40,708 nt of DNA from an uncultured Paracoccus sp. (GCF_945915435.1 NZ_CAMEFG010000036.1:1-40708), one strand, 5' to 3'; shown: positions 1 through 8,071, counted from the first letter of the stretch. Notes: generated by a model not told the origin, from the letters alone. Made by a program: numbers and translations.

Positions 1-60
1 GGCAGCGGCAGCGGCAGCGGCAGCGGCAGCGGCAGCGGCAGCGGCAGCGGCAGCGGCAGC
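1..60. repeat. GGCAGC hexanucleotide microsatellite
   Basis: Ten uninterrupted copies of the hexamer GGCAGC fill the first 60 bases and abut the window edge, so the array may be longer to the left. In one plus frame it reads as alternating Gln-Arg and in another as Gly-Ser. It is either a low-complexity linker at the 3' end of a gene that starts outside the window or a non-coding slippage repeat. The window cannot decide between these. Confidence 0.95.
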
Positions 61-429
61 GAGCAGATTGGTCGCATGCCTTGGTCGCGGCTACCCTCAA
101 TCACGCGCGGACGGTGCTGAACGTAATGCGCTTGGCAGGCTGTGGAAAAGCAATCTTGAGAAGGTCGCGGGGGAAATCCTTGATCCGCTGACGATGGGTC
201 AGAAAACGGGGCGTTTCCGGGTGTTCTGGAACGGGTTTCCAGGCTCGCGGCCCAAGCCGGTCCGTCGCGCTGGCGCTTTTCAGCAGCCTGCCCGATCATG
301 CAGCAGGCATACCTTCGCTCGGGCATATGGGCGGCGCCAAACATCGCGCGCGCCTGTTGATTCGCGTGTGGGTTGCCCCACTTGCGCGTATGGAAGGCGT
401 AGAACCATAAGGCCGGCATTCCCGGTCGC

Positions 430-800
430 CTCCACCGGCACATGCGCCGGCGGCGGACAAGACCATCAAGTCGCAGGTCCGCCCGACCGGCACCCGCCGT
501 CCACCCGTGGCATGCAAGGCGATGGGCGCCTGCCGGATTTCGCCACCTCGCGCCAATATCCCACGGCAATGCATGCGCGCACGGATGAGGCATGCACGTG
601 CGCATCGCAGACATTGGGGCAAGGCCGCTCACATGTCGCGCCATCCACCCGCCGCGATCCACGCCCCCGCGGATAAAACATGGTCGGGCCGGGCGGCACG
701 ACGGCGCCAAGGGTAAGCCGCAATGCATGCGCGCGCGGATAAAAATCGGACGGGCAGATCGCGGACATGGGGGCGTCAAGACATCAAGCCGTCCCCCGGT
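430..800. repeat. Diverged tandem repeat tract
   Basis: Related blocks recur. CAATGCATGCGCGC followed by (A/G)CGGAT occurs at 567-586 and 721-740 with one mismatch in 20. GCGGATAAAA occurs at 669-678 and 735-744, 66 bases apart. A block around ATCGC(A/G)GACAT(T/G)GGGGC occurs near 603-620 and 758-775. AAGACCATCAAGTCG near 459 resembles AAGACATCAAGCCG near 779. The unit is roughly 66-90 bp and too diverged for firm borders. Confidence 0.55.
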
Positions 801-884
801 AAAGCCCAATATACAGGGCCCACCCAGCAACAGCCGACCCATGTGCCGGAGGGGCCGGCATATGCGCGCGGGCGGGTCCCATTC

Positions 885-946
885 CCAAGGTCCGGGCAGG
901 ATCGCCGCTGCGCGGAAACATCCGCGTCACCGGCCCGCCACCTTGG
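885..946. other. Candidate bulged stem-loop
   Basis: CCAAGGT (885-891) pairs with ACCTTGG (940-946), and GGGC (894-897) can stack through pairing with GCCC (933-936). Inside is a perfect 6-bp hairpin, CGCGGA (911-916) with TCCGCG (921-926), closed by an AACA tetraloop. An A-run follows at 948-953, so on the plus strand it is not a classic terminator. It may be a structured RNA or a DNA cruciform. No known RNA family is recognised. Confidence 0.35.
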
Positions 947-1047
947 CAAAAAAGAATTTCCTGCCCGGTTCAGGGCTGTTTTCCGGCATGATATTTGCGG
1001 GCTGGTCAGGATAATGATCCTTGTTTTAGCGGCATTCCACCAAATAC

Positions 1048-1062
1048 AGGAATATTATTCCT
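1048..1062. promoter_or_regulatory. Palindromic operator candidate before cysA
   Basis: AGGAATATTATTCCT is a 15-bp perfect palindrome (7-bp arms, one central base), and a further ATTCC half-site lies at 1034-1038 in inverted relation to its left arm. It sits 82 bp before the cysA start in a locally AT-rich patch, and TATTAT (1053-1058) inside it could serve as a -10 element. Spaced GGAAT/ATTCC palindromes are typical of Rrf2-type regulators such as CymR that control sulfur uptake. The regulator is not identified here, so the link is inference. Confidence 0.5.
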
Positions 1063-1143
1063 TCAACCTCGCCGTTTACGCCGCTTGCGTTCCTTGATTG
1101 CGCCGCACCCCCACCTTAATCAATCAACCTGAAGGAGCGCGCG

Positions 1144-2247
1144 ATGACCATCACGATCACAGGCATGAGAAAGCGGTTCGGTCCCACCGAGGTCCTGCGG
1201 GGCATCGACCTGACCGTCGAAAAAGGCGAACTGGTCGCCCTCCTCGGCCCGTCGGGTTCGGGCAAGACGACCCTGCTCAAGATCATCGCCGGGCTGGACT
1301 GGCCCGACATGGGCGGGTTGGACGTGGACGGCGTCAACTGGCTGAACCTGCCCGCGCAGGACCGCCGCATCGGCTTTGTCTTTCAGCATTACGCGCTGTT
1401 TCCGCATATGAAGGTGCGCGACAACATCGCCTTCGGCCTGACCGTGCGCCCGCGCAGCCAGCGGCCGGGGCGCGGCGTCATCGCCGCCCGCGTCGACGAA
1501 TTGCTGCACCTGTTGCAGATCGCCCATCTGGGCGACCGTTATCCCGCCCAGCTTTCGGGCGGACAGCGCCAGCGGGTCGCGCTTGGCCGGGCGTTGGCGA
1601 TCGAGCCGACGGTGCTGCTGCTGGACGAACCCTTCGGCGCGCTGGACGCCGCCATCCGCCGCGACCTGCGCAACTGGCTGCGCGAGGTGCATGGCGCGAC
1701 CGGCTCGACCTCGATCTTCGTGACCCACGACCAGGAAGAGGCGTTCGAGCTGGCCGACCGCGTCGTCATCATGGGCCAGGGCCAGATCGAGCAGATCGGC
1801 AGCGCCGACCAGATCCACGACCGCCCTGCGACGCCCTTCGTCGCCAATTTCATGGGCGCGACGGTCGAAATTCCCGTCACCATGCGCGCCGGACGGATCG
1901 AGGCCGCAGGCATCGACGCCACGCGGCTGGAACGGCGGGTGCTGCCCGACGGCCCCGCGACGCTGTTCCTGCGCCCCGACGACATCACACCGATCGCCGA
2001 CACCCAGGGTTGCTGGACCATCGAGACCGTCGCCAGCACCGGCGCGACCCTGCGCATCGCGCTGAAGGACGGGGCAGGCAACCGCGTCGAGACCGTCCTG
2101 CCCCGTCGCGCCCCCGAAGCCGCCGGGCTGACTCCCGGCACCCGCACCCATCTGCGCCCCGAGGCGGGATCGGTCTTTCCCGGCCCACGGCCGGCCACCA
2201 CCCCCGCCCCGGCTGCACAAGCCCCCGCCAAGGAGAACATCCGATGA
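1144..2247 (+). CDS. cysA: Sulfate/thiosulfate ABC transporter ATPase CysA
   Basis: This is the ATP-hydrolysing subunit (367 aa) that powers sulfate/thiosulfate import at the inner membrane. The sequence shows Walker A GPSGSGKTT at residues 35-43, the Q-loop at Gln81, the signature LSGGQ at 137-141, Walker B LLLDEP at 158-163 and the switch His195 in VTHDQ. After about residue 230 comes a TOBE-like C-terminal domain, then a Pro/Ala-rich tail that is unusual but not disruptive. The start is chosen because AAGGAG lies just upstream of the ATG and the protein opens like the family. Its stop overlaps the ATG of the binding-protein gene by four bases. The neighbours (sbp, cysT, cysW) fix sulfate rather than sugar or molybdate as the likely substrate. 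A palindrome at 1048-1062 may control the operon. Confidence 0.93.
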   Translation: MTITITGMRKRFGPTEVLRGIDLTVEKGELVALLGPSGSGKTTLLKIIAGLDWPDMGGLDVDGVNWLNLPAQDRRIGFVFQHYALFPHMKVRDNIAFGLTVRPRSQRPGRGVIAARVDELLHLLQIAHLGDRYPAQLSGGQRQRVALGRALAIEPTVLLLDEPFGALDAAIRRDLRNWLREVHGATGSTSIFVTHDQEEAFELADRVVIMGQGQIEQIGSADQIHDRPATPFVANFMGATVEIPVTMRAGRIEAAGIDATRLERRVLPDGPATLFLRPDDITPIADTQGCWTIETVASTGATLRIALKDGAGNRVETVLPRRAPEAAGLTPGTRTHLRPEAGSVFPGPRPATTPAPAAQAPAKENIR

Positions 2248-3242
2248 AACCGAAAACCCTCCGCACCGCCTTTCTGGCCCTGGCGCTTGGCGCCTCGCCC
2301 GCCCTGGCGCAGGACAAGATCCTGAACGTCAGCTACGATATCGGGCGCGAACTGTTCGAGGCGCTGAACCCCCATTTCGTCGAAAGCTGGCAGGCCGAGA
2401 GCGGGCGCGACGTAACCATCGACCAGAGCCACGGCGGGTCCTCGCGTCAAGCCCGCGCGATCCTTGAGGGGCTGCCCGCCGATGTCGTGACCTTCAACCA
2501 GGAAACCGATATCGACGTGCTGGTCGAGGGCGGGCTGGTCCAGGAGGGCTGGCGCGAGGCTTTCCCGAACGGCGCGTCCCCCTTCTATTCGCTGCCCGCC
2601 TTCCTGGTGCGGCAAGGCAACCCCAAGGACATCACCGATTGGGACGACCTTGCGCGCGAGGACGTCCAGCCGGTCTTTCCCAACCCCAAGACCAGCGGCA
2701 ACGCGCGCTATACCTACCTGGCCGCCTATGCCTATGCGCTTGACCAGAACGGCGGCGACCAGGAACAGGCGCAGGAGTTCGTGCGCCAGATCCTGTCGAA
2801 CGTCCCCGTCTTCGACACCGGCGGGCGCGCCGCGACCCAGACCTTCGCCGAGCGCAACATCGGCGACGTGCTGGTGACCTTCGAGGCCGAGACCGGCGCC
2901 ATCGCCGCCCAATACGAGGCGCAGGGGTTCGAGCGGGTCACGCCCTCGCTGTCGCTGTTCGCGGCCTTCCCGGTCGCGGTCGTGGACGCCAATGCCGAGC
3001 GCAACGGCTCGACCGAGGTTTCGACCGCCTATCTCGACTGGCTCTATACCCCCGAGGCGCAAGAGATCATGGCGCAGAACCATTATCGCGTGTCGGATGA
3101 AGCCGTGACCGCCGCCCATGCCGACGACCAGCCCGAGGTGCGCCTGGTAACGGTGGACGAGGTCTTCGGCGGTTGGGATCAGGTGACCCAGGATCATCTG
3201 GCCGAGGGCGGCATCCTCGACAGCGTCTTCGTCAACCAATGA
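2244..3242 (+). CDS. sbp: Periplasmic sulfate-binding protein
   Basis: The predicted protein has 332 aa and captures sulfate (or thiosulfate) in the periplasm for delivery to CysTW. A Sec signal peptide is evident: basic start MKPK, hydrophobic core, and ALA|Q cleavage near residue 22. The mature N-terminus (ILNVSYDIGRELF) and the downstream SHGGSSRQARAI and ADVVTFNQ segments are typical of the Sbp/CysP family, and the length is normal. The ATG is preceded by AAGGAG and overlaps the cysA stop (ATGA). The gene end overlaps the ATG of cysT in the same way, so the four genes are translationally coupled. Sbp (sulfate) and CysP (thiosulfate) cannot be separated reliably by eye. Confidence 0.92.
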   Translation: MKPKTLRTAFLALALGASPALAQDKILNVSYDIGRELFEALNPHFVESWQAESGRDVTIDQSHGGSSRQARAILEGLPADVVTFNQETDIDVLVEGGLVQEGWREAFPNGASPFYSLPAFLVRQGNPKDITDWDDLAREDVQPVFPNPKTSGNARYTYLAAYAYALDQNGGDQEQAQEFVRQILSNVPVFDTGGRAATQTFAERNIGDVLVTFEAETGAIAAQYEAQGFERVTPSLSLFAAFPVAVVDANAERNGSTEVSTAYLDWLYTPEAQEIMAQNHYRVSDEAVTAAHADDQPEVRLVTVDEVFGGWDQVTQDHLAEGGILDSVFVNQ

Positions 3243-4084
3243 TCGGTGCCGCCGCACCCATACGCGCGCGGCGCGTGCTGCCGGGGTTCACGCTGAGCCT
3301 CGGCACCACGCTGCTTTACCTCGTGCTGGTGGTGCTGATCCCGGTCCTTGCGCTGATCCTGAAGGGGGCCGAGATCGGTCCCGAACGATTCTGGCAGATC
3401 GTGACATCGCCGCGCACGCTGGCAGCGTTCAGGATCACCCTGACCGCCGCCGCCATCGCCACCGTCTTCAATGCGGTCTACGGGGTGCTGATGGCATGGG
3501 TGCTGGTGCGCTACGAATTTCCCGGCAAGCGCATCCTGGATGCGCTGATGGACGTGCCCTTCGCCCTGCCCACCGCCGTCGCGGGCCTGTCGCTGACCGC
3601 GCTGTTTTCGGCCAACGGCTGGTTCGGGCAATATCTGGACGCGGCGGGGATCCAGGTCGTCTACACGATCTGGGGCATCGTGCTGGCGATGACCTTCACC
3701 TCGATCCCCTTCGTCGTGCGCACCGTCCAGCCGGTGCTGGAGGACCTGGACACCACGCTGGAACAGGCCGCGATGACGCTTGGCGCGCGGCCCTGGACGA
3801 TCTTTGCCCGCGTCGTCTTTCCCGCGATCCTGCCCGCCTTCCTTGCCGGATCGACCGTCGCATTCGCCCGTTCGCTGGGTGAGTTCGGCGCGGTCGTCTT
3901 CATCGCCGGGAACCTGCCGATGAAGACCGAGATCGCCTCGCTTCTCGCCTATATCCGGCTTGAGGAATACGACTATATCGGCGCCGCCGCCATCGCGCTG
4001 GTGCTGCTGGTCTTTGCGCTGGTGCTGCTGCTGGTCTCGAACCTGCTGCAAATCTGGGCCGCACGTTACCGCGAGGTGAAATGA
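3239..4084 (+). CDS. cysT: Sulfate ABC transporter permease CysT
   Basis: One of two inner-membrane permease subunits (281 aa) of the sulfate importer. It has about six hydrophobic helices and the ABC permease EAA-type loop, EQAAMTLGARPW followed by FPAILP, which docks with CysA. The FALPTAVAGL segment is characteristic of CysT/CysU. The ATG at 3239 overlaps the sbp stop by four bases; an open frame continues upstream to 3173 but would overlap sbp without reason, so the later start is preferred. Its stop overlaps the cysW start by four bases. CysT and CysW normally form a heterodimer. Confidence 0.93.
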   Translation: MIGAAAPIRARRVLPGFTLSLGTTLLYLVLVVLIPVLALILKGAEIGPERFWQIVTSPRTLAAFRITLTAAAIATVFNAVYGVLMAWVLVRYEFPGKRILDALMDVPFALPTAVAGLSLTALFSANGWFGQYLDAAGIQVVYTIWGIVLAMTFTSIPFVVRTVQPVLEDLDTTLEQAAMTLGARPWTIFARVVFPAILPAFLAGSTVAFARSLGEFGAVVFIAGNLPMKTEIASLLAYIRLEEYDYIGAAAIALVLLVFALVLLLVSNLLQIWAARYREVK

Positions 4085-4917
4085 GCATGTCCCACGCCGC
4101 GACCAGCTTCGCCCCGGGCCAGAGCCGAACGGGCCCGCGCATCCTGATCGGGTTGGCCGTCCTGCTGACCGGCCTTCTGGTCGTGGCGCCGCTGATCTAC
4201 ATCTTCGCACGCGCCTTTTCGGCGGGCTGGGGCGCCTATGTCCGCAACATCATGGCCCCCGACACGCTGCATGCGATCTGGCTGACCAGCATCACCGCGC
4301 TGATCGTGGTGCCGGTAAACATCCTGTTCGGCATCGCCGCCGCATGGGCCGTCGCCAAGCATCGCTTTCCGGGGCGCGGGCTGCTGGTCACGATCATCGA
4401 GATCCCGTTTTCCATCTCGCCCATCATCGCGGGGATCTGCTATCTGCTGCTTTACGGGCGGCAGGGGTTGCTGGGTCCGTGGCTGCAAGCCCATGACGTG
4501 CAGATGATGTTCGCCCTGCCCGGCATCGTGATGGTGACCATGTTCGTCACCGCCCCCTTCGTCGCGCGCGAGGTGCTGCCCCTGATGCAGGCGCAGGGAA
4601 CCGAGCAGGAACAGGCCGCCGTCACCCTTGGCGCAAGCGGCTGGCAGATCTTTACCCGCGTGACGCTGCCCGGCATCAAATGGGCGCTGCTTTACGGCGC
4701 GGTGCTTTGCACGGCCCGCGCTGTCGGCGAATTCGGGGGCGTGTCGGTCGTGTCGGGCAACATCCGGGGCCAGACCAACACCCTGCCCTTGCAGGTTGAG
4801 TTGCTGTTCAACGACCTCAATGCCGTGGGCGCCTTTGCCGCCGCCTCGATCCTGACGCTGATCGCGCTGGTCGCGCTGGTGCTGAAGGCCGTGCTGGAAG
4901 GACGCAAGGCGGTCTGA
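4081..4917 (+). CDS. cysW: Sulfate ABC transporter permease CysW
   Basis: Second permease subunit (278 aa) of the sulfate importer. It is a polytopic membrane protein with the family segments IPFSISPIIAG and AVGEFGGVSVVSGNIRGQT, and an EAA-type loop (EQAAVTLGASGW) that contacts the ATPase. The ATG overlaps the cysT stop, which places it last in the cysA-sbp-cysT-cysW operon. No sulfate-reduction gene follows; the next gene, 64 bp on, is a HAD phosphatase that belongs to the polyol operon. I see no strong terminator in the gap. Confidence 0.93.
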   Translation: MSMSHAATSFAPGQSRTGPRILIGLAVLLTGLLVVAPLIYIFARAFSAGWGAYVRNIMAPDTLHAIWLTSITALIVVPVNILFGIAAAWAVAKHRFPGRGLLVTIIEIPFSISPIIAGICYLLLYGRQGLLGPWLQAHDVQMMFALPGIVMVTMFVTAPFVAREVLPLMQAQGTEQEQAAVTLGASGWQIFTRVTLPGIKWALLYGAVLCTARAVGEFGGVSVVSGNIRGQTNTLPLQVELLFNDLNAVGAFAAASILTLIALVALVLKAVLEGRKAV

Positions 4918-4981
4918 GCGGCGCGGTTGCAAAGCCCGCGCACCGGTTCCATGATCCGGGTTCTGCGACCAAGGGGGCGGC

Positions 4982-5689
4982 ATGCGGCATCAGGCTGGAC
5001 GGATCGGGGCGGTCCTTTTCGACTGCGACGGCGTGCTGATCGACAGCGAGGTTTCGTCGATCGACTGCCTGATCTTGGAACTGGCGCGGCATGGGATCGC
5101 GGCCGACCGCGGCTATGTCATGCGCCATTTCATGGGCCGCAGCTTCGACACCGTGACCCGCCACGCGCGCGAGGTCTTTGCCCGCCCCCTGCCCGACAGC
5201 GCCGAGGAGGACTATCGCCTTGCCGTCGTCCGCGCCTTTGCCGACTCGCCCCGGACGATGCCGGGCCTGCCCTTGTTGCTGCGGCGGCTGGCGCTGCCTT
5301 GGGCGGTCGTGACCTCGTCCACGCGCGCGCGGGTGCAGGCGACGCTTGGCGCGGCGGGCTTGTGGCCGCTGGTCAAGCCGCGCCTTTTCACGACCGAGAT
5401 GGTTGCCCGTTCCAAGCCCGCCCCCGACCTGTTCCTGCTGGCCGCCGAACGGCTTGGCGTTCCGCCCGCCCGCTGCGTGGTGATCGAGGACAGCCTGCCC
5501 GGCTTGCAGGCCGCCCGCGCCGCCGGAATGACAAGCTGGCATTTCAAGGGCGGCGGCCATATGCGCGGCCAGCAGGTCGATTACTGCCGGTTGACGCGGC
5601 CCGATGCGGTCGTCGATTGCTTTTCGCAGGTCATGGCGCAAGACCTGCTGCCGCTGCATGCCAAGGGGGGTGACGATGGCGCGAAATGA
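4982..5689 (+). CDS. HAD-family sugar-phosphatase / phosphoglucomutase-like protein
   Basis: A 235-aa haloacid-dehalogenase-type hydrolase. Motif I is FDCDGVLIDSE (Asp14 nucleophile, Asp16), Ser/Thr motif II is VVTSSTRAR, the Lys of motif III is in SKPAPDLF, and motif IV is VIEDSLPGLQAA. This is the beta-phosphoglucomutase/phosphatase subgroup with an alpha-helical cap near residues 22-90. The likely role is dephosphorylating or isomerising a sugar (polyol) phosphate in the cytosol, but the substrate is not readable from sequence. AAGGGGG precedes the ATG. The next gene, a SorC-type regulator, starts inside its last 14 bases, and HAD genes commonly sit in Rhodobacter-type sorbitol/mannitol loci. 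Function in polyol use is therefore inferred from context. Confidence 0.85.
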   Translation: MRHQAGRIGAVLFDCDGVLIDSEVSSIDCLILELARHGIAADRGYVMRHFMGRSFDTVTRHAREVFARPLPDSAEEDYRLAVVRAFADSPRTMPGLPLLLRRLALPWAVVTSSTRARVQATLGAAGLWPLVKPRLFTTEMVARSKPAPDLFLLAAERLGVPPARCVVIEDSLPGLQAARAAGMTSWHFKGGGHMRGQQVDYCRLTRPDAVVDCFSQVMAQDLLPLHAKGGDDGAK

Positions 5690-6620
5690 CGAAAGCTCGC
5701 TGGACCTGGCCGCGCGGGCGGGCTGGCTTTACTATGTCGGCGGCAAGACGCAGGACCAGATCGCCAAGGAACTGTCCGTCTCGCGCCAGCGTGCGCAGCG
5801 GATGGTCGCAAGGGCGCTGGCCGAGGGGCTGGTGCGCGTCCGGCTGGACCACCCCATCGCCGCGCTGATCGAGCTGGAAAACCGCCTGATCGCCCGCTAC
5901 GGGCTGCGCGAATGCCGCGTCGCCCCCGACCCCGGCGCGGGCGGTTCGCCCAATGGCGCCATCGCGGGCCATGCGGCGGCGCTGCTGGAAACCGTGCTGG
6001 ACCGAACCGAGCCGCAGATCGTCGCCGTCGGCACGGGCCGCGCGATCCGGGCGATGGCGGACGCGGTCTTTGCCGCGCCCTCGCCCCAGCACGAGATCGC
6101 CTCGATCGTGGGCAATATCGGCTCGGACGGGGCGGCGACGCTTTACGACGTGGTGATGCGAATCGCCGAAAAACGCGGGATGCGCCCCTATCCGATGCCG
6201 GTGCCGGTCGTCACCGCCTCGGGGCAGGAACGGCGCGCCTTCCATGCCCTGCCGCCGGTGAAAAGCGTGCTGGCCAAGGTCGCCAGCGCCCATGCCGTCT
6301 TTGTCGGCGTCGGCCAGATGAGCGAGGACGCGCCGCTGGTCGTCGACGGCTTCATCACGCCGCAGGAACGCGCGCGCGTCGCCCGGCACGGCGCCGCGGG
6401 CGAGATCGCGGGCCATATCTACGACGCCGCCGGGCAATATATGGAAAGCCCCTTTCACGACCGGGTCGCGGGCCAGCGCATCATGGCCGGCGACGGGCGG
6501 CTGATCGTCGGCATCGCCGCCGGGCCGGCCAAACTGGTGCCGCTGCGCGCCGCGCTGACCGGCGGGCTGCTGAACGCCGTCGTCACTGACGAACGGACGG
6601 CAAGCGCCCTGCTGGACTGA
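5676..6620 (+). CDS. SorC-family sugar-binding transcriptional regulator
   Basis: A 314-aa cytosolic regulator with an N-terminal helix-turn-helix (around residues 20-47, KTQDQIAKELSVSRQRAQRM) and a large C-terminal sugar-binding domain of the SorC/DeoR-like type, with AVGTGRAIRAM and VVDGFITPQE segments typical of the family. It probably senses a polyol or its phosphate and controls the adjacent smo operon. The chosen ATG lies inside the end of the HAD gene and follows a GGGGGG-type ribosome-binding site. An upstream in-frame ATG would overlap the HAD gene more deeply and add non-family residues. A candidate operator, TTTGC-N11-GCAAA, lies downstream at 6677-6697. Confidence 0.88.
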   Translation: MARNDESSLDLAARAGWLYYVGGKTQDQIAKELSVSRQRAQRMVARALAEGLVRVRLDHPIAALIELENRLIARYGLRECRVAPDPGAGGSPNGAIAGHAAALLETVLDRTEPQIVAVGTGRAIRAMADAVFAAPSPQHEIASIVGNIGSDGAATLYDVVMRIAEKRGMRPYPMPVPVVTASGQERRAFHALPPVKSVLAKVASAHAVFVGVGQMSEDAPLVVDGFITPQERARVARHGAAGEIAGHIYDAAGQYMESPFHDRVAGQRIMAGDGRLIVGIAAGPAKLVPLRAALTGGLLNAVVTDERTASALLD

Positions 6621-6648
6621 ACCGGAACGCCCGCCGGGCAAAATGGCA

Positions 6649-6697
6649 TTGACTCGGCAATCAAAAATCATGATCCTTTGCTTACGCATTGGGCAAA
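6649..6697 (+). promoter_or_regulatory. Promoter and operator candidate of the smo transport operon
   Basis: In the 112-bp gap between the regulator and smoE there is a -35-like TTGACT (6649-6654), a weak -10 region around TGATCC/GATCCT (6671-6677), and directly after it an inverted repeat TTTGC (6677-6681) / GCAAA (6693-6697). A repeat at the expected transcription start fits binding by the SorC-type regulator encoded just upstream. The -10 is poor, so the promoter call is tentative. Confidence 0.45.
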
Positions 6698-6732
6698 TGC
6701 TCATCCCGCGCCAATGTGGAGGAGGTAATCAC

Positions 6733-8049
6733 ATGAATCGCAGCACTTGCGGGCTTGCTCTGGCTGGCGCGCTTGCCGCCCTTGCAGGGTCGGTTTCCGC
6801 CGAGACGATCACGGTCGCCACCGTCAACAACGGCGACATGATCCGCATGCAGGGCCTGATGGCCGAGTTCAACCAGGCCCATCCCGACATCACCGTCGAA
6901 TGGGTCACGCTGGAGGAAAACGTCCTGCGCCAGCGCGTCACGACCGACATCGCCACGGGCGGCGGCCAGTATGACGTGCTGACCATCGGCAATTACGAGG
7001 TGCCGATCTGGGGCGCGCAGGGCTGGCTGCTGGGTCTGGACGACATGGGCGAGGATTACGACGCCGCCGACCTCTTGCCCGCCGTCGCCGATACGCTGAC
7101 CGTGGACGGCACGCTTTACGCCGCCCCCTTCTACGGCGAGGCCGCGATGGTGATGTATCGCACCGACCTGGCCGAGGCCGCGGGCGTCACCATCAGCGAA
7201 GCCCCCACCTGGGCCGAAATCGCCGACGCCGCCGAGAAGATGACCGACAAGGACGCGGAAATCTATGGCATCTGCCTGCGCGGCAAGGCCGGCTGGGGCG
7301 AAAACATGGCCTTTCTGACCGCCATGTCGCATTCGATGGGCGGGCGCAGCTTCGACACGGAATGGGTGCCGCAATACGACAGCCCCGAATGGGTCGAGAC
7401 GCTGACGCTCTACCTGGACCTGATGTCGAACTACGGCCCGCCGGGCGCGTCGTCGAACGGCTTCAACGAATCGCTGGCGCTGTTCCAGTCGGGCAAATGC
7501 GGCATGTGGATCGACGCCACGGTGGCCGCGTCCTTCGTGACCAACCCCGATGATTCGTCCGTTGCCGATCACGTCGGTTTCGCCAAGTTCCCGCACAAGG
7601 ACGGCGTGGACAACACCGGCAACTGGCTGTGGTCGTGGAACCTTGCCATCCCGGCGTCCTCGACCAAGGCCGAGGCGGCAAAGACCTTCGTGGAATGGGC
7701 CACGTCCAAGGAATACCTGGCGCTGGTGGCCGAGAAGGAAGGCATCGCCAACGTCCCGCCGGGCACGCGCACATCGCTTTACGAAAACCCGGAATACCTG
7801 GAGGACGCGCCCTTCGCCGCCATGACGCTTGAGGCGATGACGGCGGCCGACACGCAGAACCCCTCGGTCCAGGAAGTGCCCTATACCGGCGGGCAATGGA
7901 TCTCGATCCCCGAGTTCCAGGCCATCGGCACGGCGGTCGGCCAGCAGTTTTCCGCAGCGGTCGCGGGTTCGGCCAGCCTTGATCAGGCGATTGCCAGCGC
8001 CCAGCAACTGGCCAAGCGTGAAATGACCCGCGCGGGTTATCCCAAGTAG
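6733..8049 (+). CDS. smoE: Sorbitol/mannitol ABC transporter substrate-binding protein SmoE
   Basis: Periplasmic binding protein (438 aa) of a carbohydrate ABC importer (family-1 solute-binding type). The signal peptide runs to about residue 23 (cleavage VSA|E). The mature protein has the family pattern ITVATVNNGDMIRMQ near its start, and GEAAMVMYRTDL and NWLWSWNLAIPASS later. GGAGGAGG immediately upstream sets the ATG; the longer open frame begins in the intergenic promoter region. It is followed by a strong hairpin (8072-8098), then smoF, smoG and smoK, and the dehydrogenases smoS and mtlK. This matches the Rhodobacter polyol operon, so sorbitol/mannitol (perhaps also arabitol) is the likely ligand. 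Confidence 0.93.
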   Translation: MNRSTCGLALAGALAALAGSVSAETITVATVNNGDMIRMQGLMAEFNQAHPDITVEWVTLEENVLRQRVTTDIATGGGQYDVLTIGNYEVPIWGAQGWLLGLDDMGEDYDAADLLPAVADTLTVDGTLYAAPFYGEAAMVMYRTDLAEAAGVTISEAPTWAEIADAAEKMTDKDAEIYGICLRGKAGWGENMAFLTAMSHSMGGRSFDTEWVPQYDSPEWVETLTLYLDLMSNYGPPGASSNGFNESLALFQSGKCGMWIDATVAASFVTNPDDSSVADHVGFAKFPHKDGVDNTGNWLWSWNLAIPASSTKAEAAKTFVEWATSKEYLALVAEKEGIANVPPGTRTSLYENPEYLEDAPFAAMTLEAMTAADTQNPSVQEVPYTGGQWISIPEFQAIGTAVGQQFSAAVAGSASLDQAIASAQQLAKREMTRAGYPK

Positions 8050-8071
8050 GAACGGGCCCAAACAAGAACCC

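Larger units (their letters stand above)
61..1047. other. Gene-free region with diverged repeats
   Basis: No reading frame here gives a protein that looks real: the open frames are rich in Arg, Pro, Cys and His, overlap each other on both strands, and lack recognisable motifs or ribosome-binding sites. The stretch holds diverged tandem repeat units (about 430-800), several alternating purine/pyrimidine runs (569-583, 590-605, 723-737, 858-870) and an imperfect hairpin (885-946). I see no tRNA, rRNA or insertion-sequence signature. It could be a degraded intergenic element, or a structured non-coding region between the unseen left neighbour and the cys operon. Confidence 0.6.

Noticed and set aside
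3..191. Open frame through the GGCAGC array that ends at a TGA at 189-191 and could be the tail of a gene from the left
   Set aside because: The part beyond the repeat is under 45 residues and matches no family I recognise. Without the left flank it cannot be supported as a gene.
430..800. CRISPR array
   Set aside because: Repeats are diverged, unevenly spaced and few, and no cas gene is present.
68..1097. Several overlapping open frames on both strands, up to 202 codons
   Set aside because: They are Arg/Pro/Cys/His-rich, overlap each other, lack ribosome-binding sites and motifs, and reflect high GC content and repeats rather than coding.
1120..3257. Long minus-strand frames opposite cysA and sbp
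   Set aside because: They mirror well-supported plus-strand genes; GC-rich codon use leaves the antisense strand open.
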